From NCBI RefSeq assembly GCF_013185185.1, contig NZ_JAAZWE010000005.1:248001-312000 (forward strand): DNA of 64,000 nucleotides, given 5' to 3'. Made by a program: the position numbers and the translations under genes. The DNA comes from Saccharibacillus endophyticus (GTDB taxonomy: Bacteria > Bacillota > Bacilli > Paenibacillales > Paenibacillaceae). Shown piece after piece: positions 1 through 7,869 of the stretch; position 1 is the first letter of the stretch, and every line of letters begins with the position of its first letter. A model generated the notes under the pieces. It saw nothing but the letters and a program-made list of their open reading frames with translations, searched no databases and was not told the DNA's origin.

Positions 1-292
1 CCGCGACCGGAGCCTGATCCAGCATGTTCCACAGAATCGGCGGAATGCCGATCAGCTCGTACAGGTCGCGGCGGCGATGCACGTAGCGGACCGCTTTGTC
101 GAACACGCTCCATAACCTGCGAGATGCTTCCTCCAGCTCGGCGTGTACGGATTCGTCCATCACGGCAACCTGATCGATCCAGTAGCGTTCGTCTTCATAA
201 TCCGCCCATGCAAAGCCCAACTCGCGAAGCTCTTCCACCAGTGCTCCGCGTTCTTCCGACGGCGTTCCCACGATGCGAAAAATCCCGCTCAT
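1..292 (-). CDS. Glutathionylspermidine synthase-family ATP-grasp ligase, N-terminal part (cut by window edge)
   Basis: About 97 residues are visible, starting at an ATG at 292 that overlaps the stop of the upstream gene (ATGA), so the two are translationally coupled. The visible stretch (WADYEDERYW near residue 30, then a helical block with RRLWSVFDKAVRYVHRR and LIGIPPILWNML) resembles the N-terminal region of the GSP-synthase/YgiC/YjfC family, which form an amide bond using ATP through a C-terminal ATP-grasp domain. That catalytic part is outside the window. In enterobacteria YgiC and YjfC sit beside a Ser/Gly-rich exported partner (YgiB/YjfM), and the same order is seen here. The family call rests on pattern memory of a short stretch; the substrate is unknown. 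Confidence 0.6.
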   Translation of the reverse strand, partial: MSGIFRIVGTPSEERGALVEELRELGFAWADYEDERYWIDQVAVMDESVHAELEEASRRLWSVFDKAVRYVHRRRDLYELIGIPPILWNMLDQAPVA

Positions 293-1026
293 CCGCCGAA
301 GAAGCCTCCCGACTTCGATCCCGAAGACTTGGAACCCGACGAACTGAGTCCGCTGGATTTGCCGCCTACTCCGCCCGAACTCGACGAAGTCGAACGCCGG
401 GTGATTTTACCGGTGGAATTCGAAGTCTTCGGACGCACCGTGGAGCCGCTCACTTCGCGGTTCTGGAAGCTGCCCGTATTGTACGTGCGCGGCGTGTACG
501 GACGGGTCGAACCCGCGTAGTAGCCGCGGCGGTTATCGTACCAGCCGCGCGACGAGTAAACGCCCGCGTTATTGAACAGGAAATGGTACAGCATCAGATC
601 GCCCCAGCCGAAGCCCGAACCGTATCCGCCGTAATAGTTGTTGACGACGGTGCCGCCCGATCCGTCGGCCGGCGCGGTCGTTTGCTCCTGCTCCTGAAGA
701 TCTTCTTCCGTGATCGGCAGGCTCCAATCGACCTGGGGATCGTAATACTGCTTGACCTCTTCCGTCGAGGCTTCGACCAGCGTCGGCTCGGAAGCGCTGC
801 CGGAATTGTTCGAAGCCAGCGCGCCGCCCGGAATGAACGCCGTATTGGCGATCAGGGCAAGACCCAGCGATGTCGACAGTACCTTAACCGGGCGACTAAA
901 GCCCGGTTCGCGCTGGTCACGGCTTGCTTCGACGTTTTGTTTTTGGTTAACGGGTCCGCTCGGCGAAACGGATAAGTTTGCCGAGTCCTCTTTTAACGCA
1001 TATCGTTCTTTTCCCGTGTGATCCAA
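289..1026 (-). CDS. Exported Ser/Gly-rich protein, YgiB/DUF1190-like in layout
   Basis: The gene starts with TTG at 1026, chosen because GAAGGAGGG lies 7-8 nt upstream. The 245-aa product has a polar N-terminus of about 40 residues, one hydrophobic signal-like segment at about 46-71 ending in GGALAS (AxA-type cleavage or anchor), an acidic middle, a YGGYGSGFGW aromatic patch followed by a FHFLFNN-like hydrophobic stretch, and a low-complexity C-terminus of Ser, Gly and Lys ending GGFFGG. This is the composition of the YgiB/YjfM proteins that precede GSP-synthase-like ligases, and the gene overlaps such a ligase by 4 nt. I infer that it is a cell-surface partner or substrate of that ligase. 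There is no catalytic motif. Confidence 0.65.
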   Translation of the reverse strand: MDHTGKERYALKEDSANLSVSPSGPVNQKQNVEASRDQREPGFSRPVKVLSTSLGLALIANTAFIPGGALASNNSGSASEPTLVEASTEEVKQYYDPQVDWSLPITEEDLQEQEQTTAPADGSGGTVVNNYYGGYGSGFGWGDLMLYHFLFNNAGVYSSRGWYDNRRGYYAGSTRPYTPRTYNTGSFQNREVSGSTVRPKTSNSTGKITRRSTSSSSGGVGGKSSGLSSSGSKSSGSKSGGFFGG

Positions 1027-1080
1027 CGTTTTGTCCCTCCTTCAAAACTGCTAGAACCTTGTCTGAATGAAGCTTTGACT

Positions 1081-1293
1081 TTACCCGTGCATCGGGACGA
1101 GCAGCAGCTCCAGCTTGCCCGTATCGACGTTCAGGCGGCCTTCGACCGCTTCATATTCTTTACCCTGAACGACGAGGTAATTGGCATGTTCGAGCGCGGC
1201 TACCATATTCATGCTCCACGGACGCTCTTCGATCTGACGAAGTTCGCCCCCGACCATTTTCTCGAACAGTACGACTGCGATATCTTTGTCCAT
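1081..1293 (-). CDS. Small conserved-looking hypothetical protein, 70 aa
   Basis: The ATG at 1293 is preceded by AAAGAGGGATC, a reasonable ribosome site; a longer frame reaching 1467 has basic, disordered sequence with no site and is rejected as the start. The product is soluble and compact (MDKDIAVVLFEKM at the N-terminus, LELLLVPMHG at the end) and looks like one small alpha/beta domain. It lies 54 nt upstream of the exported Ser/Gly-rich protein in the same direction, so it is probably the first gene of that operon. I do not recognise the family. Confidence 0.6.
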   Translation of the reverse strand: MDKDIAVVLFEKMVGGELRQIEERPWSMNMVAALEHANYLVVQGKEYEAVEGRLNVDTGKLELLLVPMHG

Positions 1294-1479
1294 TCGGTGA
1301 TCCCTCTTTCTTGAATGAGTTTCGAGTTTTTCTGCTACGTGACGCTGATGTTTAGGCTTACGTTTTCTGTATACGTGCTTCGCGGCGAATCGTTGCGGAA
1401 AGGTTGCGAACCGCTTGTTCTGCCCGATATTCCCATTCAGCATACGATTTTCGCGGGAGCAATACAATAAATAAGAGGG

Positions 1480-1572
1480 AAAAGACGAACGGGGGAGGGA
1501 GGCGCTGCGGGAACAATTCGTTAAAAAGCGTCTTTCACTGAATTCCTCCCTCCGCTAGGTCGCTCGTCTTTT
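1480..1572. repeat. Nested inverted repeat holding a short copy (copy C) of the dispersed palindromic repeat
   Basis: Outer arms AAAAGACGA (1480-1488) and TCGTCTTTT (1564-1572) pair perfectly, and inside them GGAGGGAGG (1494-1502) pairs with CCTCCCTCC (1545-1553). The core 1501-1555, read on the minus strand, matches the ends of the repeats at 25741 and 39541 (GCGGAGGGAG..ATTCAG at one end, CGAATT..CCCGCAGCGCC at the other) but lacks their central hairpin. It lies between two minus-strand transcripts (putP and the 70-aa gene) and has no coding potential. Confidence 0.6.
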
Positions 1573-1585
1573 AAGGGAAAGGAGA

Positions 1586-1631
1586 AAGAAAAACAAAAAT
1601 CGGCATCTTATTTATGCAATAAGGTACCGAT
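1586..1631 (-). terminator. Rho-independent terminator of putP
   Basis: On the minus strand a hairpin with arms ATCGG and CTTATT-type complements (1599-1631) is followed by a T-rich run (1586-1598). It lies 40 nt past the putP stop. Confidence 0.8.
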
Positions 1632-1671
1632 CTTAAAAGATTTTTTCGTGCTTGTTATGAGATTATGCGGG

Positions 1672-3114
1672 TTAAGATTCGCTTCGTTTGGCTTGATCGC
1701 CTTTTGTCAGCAGGCTGACGACGAAGATCGCGATCAGGTTGGCGGCGAAGCCGGGGACGATTTCGTATAGGGTGTCTTTGAGTACCGGAACGTTGGCCCA
1801 GACGATGACGGTGATTGCGCCGGCAGCCATGCCGGCGAGCGCGCCCCAGCGGTTCATTTTTTTCCAGTACAGGCTCAGCAGGATAACCGGGCCGAAAGAA
1901 GCGCCGAAGCCGGCCCAAGCATAAGCGACTAGGGTCAGGATCGTGTCGTTTTTGGTATACGACAAGGCCAGCGCCAGAATCGAGACGATCAGTACGGCAA
2001 GTCGGCTCACGATGTTCAGCTCGCGATCGGATGCGCCGCGGCGAAGCAGAATGCGGTACAGGTCTTCCGTCAGCGAGCTGGACGTGACGAGCAGCTGCGA
2101 AGAAATGGTGCTCATGACGGCTGCAAGCAGTGCGGCGAGCAGGAATCCGGTGATGAACGGATGGAACAGAATACGGGATAGTTCGATGAAGACCGTCTCC
2201 GGATCAGCCAGGTTCAAGCCTTCGCGCGAGAAGTACGCGGCGCCAATCAGGCCCGTCAGCATGGCGCCGCCCACGGAGAAGATCATCCAGCCCATCCCGA
2301 TCCGGCGGGCTTTCTTGATTTCTTTGACGGAAGAAATCGCCATGAAGCGAACGATGATATGCGGCTGACCGAAATAACCCAGGCCCCACGCAAGCAGCGA
2401 GACAATGCCAAGGAAGCTTGCTCCTTTGAGCGGGTCGAGCAGCGTCGGATCGATTGCGCGGATCTCGCTCAGCGAGCCGCCGATTCCTCCGCTATGAATC
2501 AAAGTTACGATAGGCACCATCACCAACGCCAGAAACATGATCATTCCTTGCACAAAGTCCGTCCAGCTGACCGCGAGGAAACCGCCGAACAAGGTATAGG
2601 CGATCGTCACGATCGATACGATCCAAAGCCCGGTGCGATAGTCCAGCCCGAAGCTCGATTGGAAAAGGACGCCGCCGGAGACCATGCCCGACGAAATATA
2701 AAAGGTGAAGAAGATGATAATGACCAATGCGGACACCAAACGAACGATCCGCGTACCGTCGCCGAAGCGGTTTTCCAAATAGGAGGGGATCGTCATGGAA
2801 TCGCCGGCTTCCTCGGTATAGGTGCGCAAACGGGGCGCCACGTAAAGCCAGTTCGCGTAAGCGCCGATGGTCAGGCCGACCGCGATCCAGCCTGCGCTTA
2901 GCCCCTGCGCGTACATTGCGCCGGGCAGTCCCATCAGCAGCCAGCCGCTCATATCTGCCGCTCCGGCGCTCAAGGCCGTTACGGCCGGCCCGAGGCTGCG
3001 GCCTCCAAGCACGTAATCCGATAATCCGGATGTTCGCCGATAAGCAAACCAACCGATCACCAGCATTCCCGCTAGATAAATGCCGAGCGAGATCCAAATT
3101 TGTGTATTCGCCAT
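1672..3114 (-). CDS. putP: Sodium/proline symporter PutP
   Basis: This 480-residue membrane protein of the sodium:solute symporter family imports proline driven by Na+. It has about 13 hydrophobic segments. The N-terminus has the family's LGGRSLGPAVTALSAGAADMSGW stretch near residue 37, and the SSQLLVTSSSLTEDLYR region near residue 335 holds the Ser/Thr residues that in E. coli PutP bind Na+ and proline. Length matches the family (about 490). The ATG at 3114 follows GGGGGAAAC. The gene is flanked by its own terminator and stands alone; no proline catabolic genes are nearby, so a role in osmoprotection or nutrition cannot be told apart. Confidence 0.93.
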   Translation of the reverse strand: MANTQIWISLGIYLAGMLVIGWFAYRRTSGLSDYVLGGRSLGPAVTALSAGAADMSGWLLMGLPGAMYAQGLSAGWIAVGLTIGAYANWLYVAPRLRTYTEEAGDSMTIPSYLENRFGDGTRIVRLVSALVIIIFFTFYISSGMVSGGVLFQSSFGLDYRTGLWIVSIVTIAYTLFGGFLAVSWTDFVQGMIMFLALVMVPIVTLIHSGGIGGSLSEIRAIDPTLLDPLKGASFLGIVSLLAWGLGYFGQPHIIVRFMAISSVKEIKKARRIGMGWMIFSVGGAMLTGLIGAAYFSREGLNLADPETVFIELSRILFHPFITGFLLAALLAAVMSTISSQLLVTSSSLTEDLYRILLRRGASDRELNIVSRLAVLIVSILALALSYTKNDTILTLVAYAWAGFGASFGPVILLSLYWKKMNRWGALAGMAAGAITVIVWANVPVLKDTLYEIVPGFAANLIAIFVVSLLTKGDQAKRSES

Positions 3115-3302
3115 GTGTTTCCCCCGATTTCTCTCTGTTGATCAGACCTTCGCTGCACGAATGTCATTCCAAGATCGTAATTGATTTACCGCGTTATCGC
3201 AATGAATTTTTCATGCAAAAAAATGAATGCGTTAACGAAAAGGTATTCGGGAAAAAGAGAATAAAAACATGGCGAATAATCGCAACGGGGAAGTTGTTAA
3301 CG

Positions 3303-3620
3303 TTAATCAGCCAAACGGAACACTTCCGGCAGTTCTCTCGATATCGGACTGTCATCCGGATTGGTCTCCATGATGTCTTTCATATAAGCCCACCATTTCC
3401 GGCAAATATCCGTATCGGCAGAGCGCGCCCATAATTCCTCGTCCTTGATCGTGAGATAAGCGAACAAACTGTCCGTCTCCGCGTCCAAGAAAATGGAATA
3501 CTCCAATACCCCGTGCTCTTTGAGCATATCTTTCATCTCGGGCCATAGCTCATCATGCCGTTTGCGGTATTCTTCGTGATGCTGCTTGTACACCTTCATT
3601 ACCGAAGCTTTGCGAATCAT
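3303..3620 (-). CDS. rhaM: L-rhamnose mutarotase
   Basis: The 105-aa product aligns end to end with E. coli RhaM: it shares the MIRKA start, HEEYRKRHDELWPE with the catalytic His22, the STDICRKWW-type block and the NPDDSP..ELPEVF end. RhaM interconverts the alpha and beta anomers of L-rhamnose so that the isomerase receives the right form. The ATG at 3620 follows AAGGAG. The rest of the rhamnose pathway (rhaA, rhaB, rhaD) is not in the window, so the gene is an isolated copy between putP and rlmN. Confidence 0.93.
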   Translation of the reverse strand: MIRKASVMKVYKQHHEEYRKRHDELWPEMKDMLKEHGVLEYSIFLDAETDSLFAYLTIKDEELWARSADTDICRKWWAYMKDIMETNPDDSPISRELPEVFRLAD

Positions 3621-3766
3621 GGTTGCCGCTCCTTCCGTTTTCGTGTGCAGAATTCGTTCATTTTAAAATTATACCGCTTTCATTTTGCTTGATGCAATAT
3701 TCTTCTTTGTTTCCATGAATGAAATGTGCAATGCACAGAATCGGATAGATCAAACGTTCTTGCGCA

Positions 3767-3807
3767 ATAAAAAAGATCCGGTTTCGCCCCAGGGCAAAAA
3801 CCGGATC
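3767..3807 (-). terminator. Terminator of rlmN
   Basis: Arms GATCCGGTTT (3775-3784) and AAACCGGATC (3798-3807) pair perfectly, followed on the minus strand by a T-run. Confidence 0.88.
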
Positions 3808-3832
3808 GGAAAATGTAAAGTCGGTCAAGCCG

Positions 3833-4906
3833 TTAGACCGCCGTTTTATCTTTCTTCATCTGCTTGCTTCTCAACTGTCCGCAGGCTGCGTCGATATCCG
3901 TTCCGTGCTCCATGCGAACGGTTGCGTTGATGCCGCGCTTTTTCAGTACGTCGTAGAAGCCGTTAATCGCCTCGGGCGTGCTGCGCTGATACTGGCTGTG
4001 CTCGTCGACCGGATTGTACGGAATCAGGTTGATGCTGGCCAGCTCCTTGAACTCGTCCAGCAGGTCCGCGAGCTGCGCTGCCGTGTCCAGACCGTCGTTG
4101 ACCTCGCTCAGCAGGATATACTCGAACATGATCCGGCGTCCCGTCGTTTGGAGATAGTAACGGACGGCGTCCATCAACTTCTCCAGCGGGAAAGCACGGT
4201 TGATCATCATGATCTGCGTACGCAATTCATTGTTGGGCGCATGCAGCGAAATCGCCAGATGCGTTTGCGTGCCGAGATCCGCGAACTCGCGAATCTTGGC
4301 CGGAATGCCGCTGGTCGATACGGTGATCCGTTTTGCCGCGATCGCGAGGCCTTTGCGGTCTTTGACCACGTCGAGGAAGTTGATCAGATGCTCGAAATTG
4401 TCGAACGGCTCGCCGATGCCCATGACGACGATATTGGTCACTTTCTCGCCCTTGCCTGCCGCGTCCAGATAATGCTGCACCGTCATGATCTGCTCGACGA
4501 TCTCGCCTGCGGTCAGGTCGCGACTCTTCTTGATCAGTCCGCTCGCGCAGAAGCTGCATCCGATATTGCAGCCGACCTGCGTGGTTACGCAGACGGACAG
4601 ACCGTACTTTTTACGCATCAATACGGTTTCGATCAGGCTTCCGTCATGCAATTGCAGCAGAAATTTGACCGTGCCGTCGGACGCTTCCTGTTTGACGAAT
4701 TCTTTCATCGTGTTGAGCGAAAAACGCTCTTGCAGAAGTTCCAGGCAAGCTGCGTTCACTTCGGTCATTTGCGAAAAATCGCTGACGCGCTGCGTATACA
4801 GAGCTTTCCAGATATGCGCGGCACGGGATTTCTTCTCCCCGTTCTCCGTCAGCCAGCCGGACATTGCTTCCAAAGTTAATCCATAAATGGATGGTTTGCT
4901 AGTCAT
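3833..4906 (-). CDS. rlmN: Dual-specificity RNA methyltransferase RlmN (radical SAM)
   Basis: This 357-aa radical SAM enzyme methylates C2 of A2503 in 23S rRNA and, in some species, A37 of certain tRNAs. The cluster ligands are C113, C117 and C120 (CNIGCSFC), and the second catalytic cysteine is present in the C-terminal DIDAACGQL motif. GIGEPFDN and the SLHA motif are also intact. It is closer to RlmN (C2) than to the resistance methylase Cfr (C8), because the ETVLMRKKYG and VCVTTQVGC stretches match RlmN. The ATG at 4906 follows AGAGGG. It is transcribed alone. Confidence 0.93.
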   Translation of the reverse strand: MTSKPSIYGLTLEAMSGWLTENGEKKSRAAHIWKALYTQRVSDFSQMTEVNAACLELLQERFSLNTMKEFVKQEASDGTVKFLLQLHDGSLIETVLMRKKYGLSVCVTTQVGCNIGCSFCASGLIKKSRDLTAGEIVEQIMTVQHYLDAAGKGEKVTNIVVMGIGEPFDNFEHLINFLDVVKDRKGLAIAAKRITVSTSGIPAKIREFADLGTQTHLAISLHAPNNELRTQIMMINRAFPLEKLMDAVRYYLQTTGRRIMFEYILLSEVNDGLDTAAQLADLLDEFKELASINLIPYNPVDEHSQYQRSTPEAINGFYDVLKKRGINATVRMEHGTDIDAACGQLRSKQMKKDKTAV

Positions 4907-4971
4907 GTTGCGTTACCCTCTTTTCAACCCGGAGCATCGACGTTACGTTCGTCTTTTCCGGTACGTAAAAT

Positions 4972-5002
4972 TCGGCTCTGCGGGACAAAGCCGCACAGCC
5001 GA
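4972..5002. repeat. Hairpin, possible terminator
   Basis: TCGGCT-C-TGCGG (4972-4983) pairs with CCGCA-C-AGCCGA (4991-5002). It lies downstream of the HD-GYP gene on the minus strand but has no clear T-run. Confidence 0.45.
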
Positions 5003-5046
5003 GTATTCGTTCTTCATTGTCCCAAATTTTAGGGATGAACACAAGA

Positions 5047-5102
5047 GGCGCGGCAGATTCGCTCGGGTTCGATCCGTCGAACCCAAGCGAACAGTCTGCG
5101 CC
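5047..5102. repeat. Long imperfect inverted repeat
   Basis: Two 26-nt arms pair with few mismatches; the inner GGGTTCGA/TCGAACCC and TTCGCT/AGCGAA blocks are the strongest. It lies 48 nt past the HD-GYP stop. The plus strand is followed by a T-rich stretch, but there is no plus-strand gene to end, so it may be a minus-strand terminator or mRNA-stabilising stem. Confidence 0.55.
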
Positions 5103-5149
5103 GTTTCCTTTTCGAACAAAATTCGTTCGCCGAGTCGGCCTTCTGCTCG

Positions 5150-6658
5150 TCAGAACACTTTTTCATCCGCGTACTGGGCCCGAATCTCCAGGAATTCTTC
5201 CAAATGCTCAAGAAACAGATCGGTCAGGCTCGGATCAAAATGCTTGCCTTTTTCTTGATGGAACAGATCGATGATTTCGCTCAGCGGCCAAGCTTTTTTG
5301 TATACCCGGTCGCTGGCTAACGCGTCGAAGACGTCGGCGATCGCAGTGATGCGGCCGTACAGATGGATCTCTTCGCCGCTTAATCCTTGCGGATATCCGC
5401 CGCCGCCGTATTTTTCATGATGCTGAAGGGCGATGATCGCCGCCGTCTTGAGGATCGGACGGCTCGAATGTTTCAGCATCTCGTACCCGGATATCGCATG
5501 GCTCTTCATCGTTTCGTATTCTTCGAGCGTGAGCTTGCCCGGCTTGTTCAAGATTGAATCGCTGATGCCCACCTTCCCGATATCATGCATGGGACTGGCC
5601 AGCGCCAGCAGATTCGCTTCTTCTTCGGGAAGCCCGTACTTGAGCGCCAGCAGCTTCGTGTATTCCGCGACCCGCTTAACGTGGAAACCCGTCTCCTGCG
5701 AACGCGTCTCCGCGATTTCGCCGAGGGTGTAGATGATTTCCTTCTGCGTGCTCTCGATCTCGTGACGCAGCTCCAAATTCTCGAACACCGCATCCGTATT
5801 CGCGCAATAGGATTCCGCCAAGTAATATTCCCAATCGCTCGGCGTCCGGCAGGGATCGACGAAGATCAACCGTTCCGTGCCCGCGACGCTCGGCGAATGG
5901 AAGTCGAAACTCTCATGGGTCGGCAAGTTCCCGCCGAATTCCCGCAGCTGCGGCAGAACGCTCTCGAGTTCCCAAGGAAGCGCGCTGACATCGAGCTCTG
6001 CATATTTACCGATTGCGGCCAATCTGCGCCAACGTCGATGACTTCTTTGCAGGATCAATCCGCCGTAGCAACTTTGGGTATTCAAGATCGAGGCCAAATG
6101 ACGCAATACGTCCTGCGCCAACATTTCCAGCGAGCCGGCATTCAGCACGAGCGAAGAGGACAGTGCCACATATTCGAGGCTTTTTTTCTCGTCTTCCGTT
6201 TTTTTGAAATCCCGGTAAGCCCGCAGCGAGCCGACCAAAGCGGACTTCAACTTGCTTGCCGTATCCAATTCGCCTTTGACCCGAAAATTATTGACATCGT
6301 AGTTGAACATAATCTCTTCTTCGTCGTCCGCCCACTTCTTGTCGGCCACTACAACGATCCGCACCGCCGCATTCATGAGTGCTTGACGAATATAATCGAT
6401 CAGATCCAGTAACTGGCGTTTTCCCGAAGCATCCAACTCCATCATCACGACCGCAATGTCCTGTTCTTCTTCCAGAACAAGGCGGGCTTCGTAAGTTCCC
6501 GCAGCATGCAATACGCGAATGCCGCGACCTTCGAAGCGAAAATCGGCCAGTAGGCGGGACAGCAGCATCGCTTCGTCTTGACCGCCTCCGATTACCAGAA
6601 TGCTCCATTCGGTCTCGGTCGTCGTGCTGTCTTCTCCGTGCCCGGGGTATCTGTTCAT
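5150..6658 (-). CDS. HD-GYP phosphodiesterase with degenerate receiver and DUF3369-like domain
   Basis: The 502-aa cytosolic protein probably hydrolyses c-di-GMP. Residues about 18-135 resemble a response-regulator receiver, but the position of the phospho-accepting Asp appears to be Glu (AVVMMELD, Glu at about 74), so phosphorylation is doubtful. Residues about 150-310 resemble the DUF3369 sensory domain often joined to HD-GYP. The HD-GYP domain (about 315-490) has HDIGK at 358-362 and HHEKYGGGGYP at 413-423, all key residues being present. The start at 6658 has AGGAGA 7 nt upstream; an ATG at 6712 has none. It stands alone between rlmN and a divergent epimerase gene. Confidence 0.87.
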   Translation of the reverse strand: MNRYPGHGEDSTTTETEWSILVIGGGQDEAMLLSRLLADFRFEGRGIRVLHAAGTYEARLVLEEEQDIAVVMMELDASGKRQLLDLIDYIRQALMNAAVRIVVVADKKWADDEEEIMFNYDVNNFRVKGELDTASKLKSALVGSLRAYRDFKKTEDEKKSLEYVALSSSLVLNAGSLEMLAQDVLRHLASILNTQSCYGGLILQRSHRRWRRLAAIGKYAELDVSALPWELESVLPQLREFGGNLPTHESFDFHSPSVAGTERLIFVDPCRTPSDWEYYLAESYCANTDAVFENLELRHEIESTQKEIIYTLGEIAETRSQETGFHVKRVAEYTKLLALKYGLPEEEANLLALASPMHDIGKVGISDSILNKPGKLTLEEYETMKSHAISGYEMLKHSSRPILKTAAIIALQHHEKYGGGGYPQGLSGEEIHLYGRITAIADVFDALASDRVYKKAWPLSEIIDLFHQEKGKHFDPSLTDLFLEHLEEFLEIRAQYADEKVF

Positions 6659-6875
6659 TCCGATTCTCCTCCAGCCTGTTCTTGATCCGTGTAATAGGTT
6701 ATATAGGTTCATTATTATTTATGAATATTAGATTCTTATCCTTTTCGCTTTATCGTCAATTCAGTGAGCAATTTGAAGGGAACACGAGTACAAATTTGCA
6801 GAATTCGCAGAAAAACTTGTCGGCGTAAAAATTGCCCGGACAAGGAAGCGAAAATTATTTCAGAGGAGGATAATA

Positions 6876-7790
6876 ATGGGCGATCCAAACCACCTTTCAT
6901 TACCATCGCGTAAAATCGTGCTCGCCGGAGCCACCGGATTTATCGGCGAAGCGCTACGCGAACGATACCGGCAAAACGGATACGAAACCCTGATGATTTC
7001 TCGCCGCCCCGGCCATATCTCCTGGAACGATAAGGCAGCGATTACCGAAGCTCTGAACGGAGCCGATCTGCTCGTCAATCTGGCCGGTCGCTCGGTCAAT
7101 TGCCGCTACAACGAGCAGAACCGACGCGAAATCATGGAATCGCGTACGACCACCACGAAGACATTGGGCGACGCCATAGCCGATTGCCCGCATCCTCCGA
7201 AATTATGGATCAATTCGGGTACGGCTACGATCTATCGGGACGCGCGCGACCGACCGATGACCGAGGAACAAGGCGAACTCGGCAGCGGATTTTCCGTAGA
7301 AGTCGCCAAAGCCTGGGAAGAAACCTTTTTCGCCGCGCATACCCCTTTCACTCGTAAAGCGGTGCTGCGCATCGCGATCGCGCTCGGCCGCGGAGGCGGC
7401 GTCATGACGCCATATTTCAATCTGATCCGCTTCGGGCTCGGGGGTAAACAGGGTCCGGGCAGCCAGCGCTTCAGTTGGGTCCATATCGACGATCTGTGCC
7501 GCATGGTCGAATTTTTGGAAAAAAGAACCGACCTGTCCGGCGTATTCAACGCTTCGGCTCCCGAACAGGTGACGAATGCCGAACAGATGCGCACGATGCG
7601 CGAAGCCTACGGACGCCGCTTCGGTCTGCCCGCACCCTCATGGATGCTGAAAACGGGAGCCGTCGTCATTCGCACGGAGACGGAATTGATTCTCAAAAGC
7701 CGCTGGGTTGCGCCCGAACGATTGCTTCGCGAAGGGTTCGAGTTCCGTTATCCGAGGCTGCGCGAAGCCATGGCGGAGATAGCAAGATGA
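6876..7790 (+). CDS. TIGR01777 family NAD(P)-dependent epimerase (YfhF/SDR39U1-like)
   Basis: The 304-aa protein has an N-terminal Rossmann motif GATGFIGEAL (residues 17-26), NLAGRSVNCRYN near 70, the SGTATIY block in the middle, and a C-terminal DUF1731-type end with RWVAPERLLREGFEF. These are the marks of the TIGR01777 epimerase family, found in most bacteria, with no settled substrate; a link to cell division inhibitor SulA-type names in older annotation is not functional evidence. The ATG follows AGAGGAGGATAATA. It is followed after 79 nt by an FAD enzyme in the same direction. Confidence 0.88.
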   Translation: MGDPNHLSLPSRKIVLAGATGFIGEALRERYRQNGYETLMISRRPGHISWNDKAAITEALNGADLLVNLAGRSVNCRYNEQNRREIMESRTTTTKTLGDAIADCPHPPKLWINSGTATIYRDARDRPMTEEQGELGSGFSVEVAKAWEETFFAAHTPFTRKAVLRIAIALGRGGGVMTPYFNLIRFGLGGKQGPGSQRFSWVHIDDLCRMVEFLEKRTDLSGVFNASAPEQVTNAEQMRTMREAYGRRFGLPAPSWMLKTGAVVIRTETELILKSRWVAPERLLREGFEFRYPRLREAMAEIAR

Positions 7791-7869
7791 CGAATCTTTT
7801 TCTCCGGCGGGTAATGGAAAGCACAATACTCTCAAAATACAATATTCTAAGCGAAAGCGGGGAATTCCT

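Noticed and set aside
3833..4906. Cfr-type resistance methylase instead of RlmN
   Set aside because: The sequence follows RlmN in the ETVLM and VCVTTQVGC blocks and its full length, and differs from Cfr.
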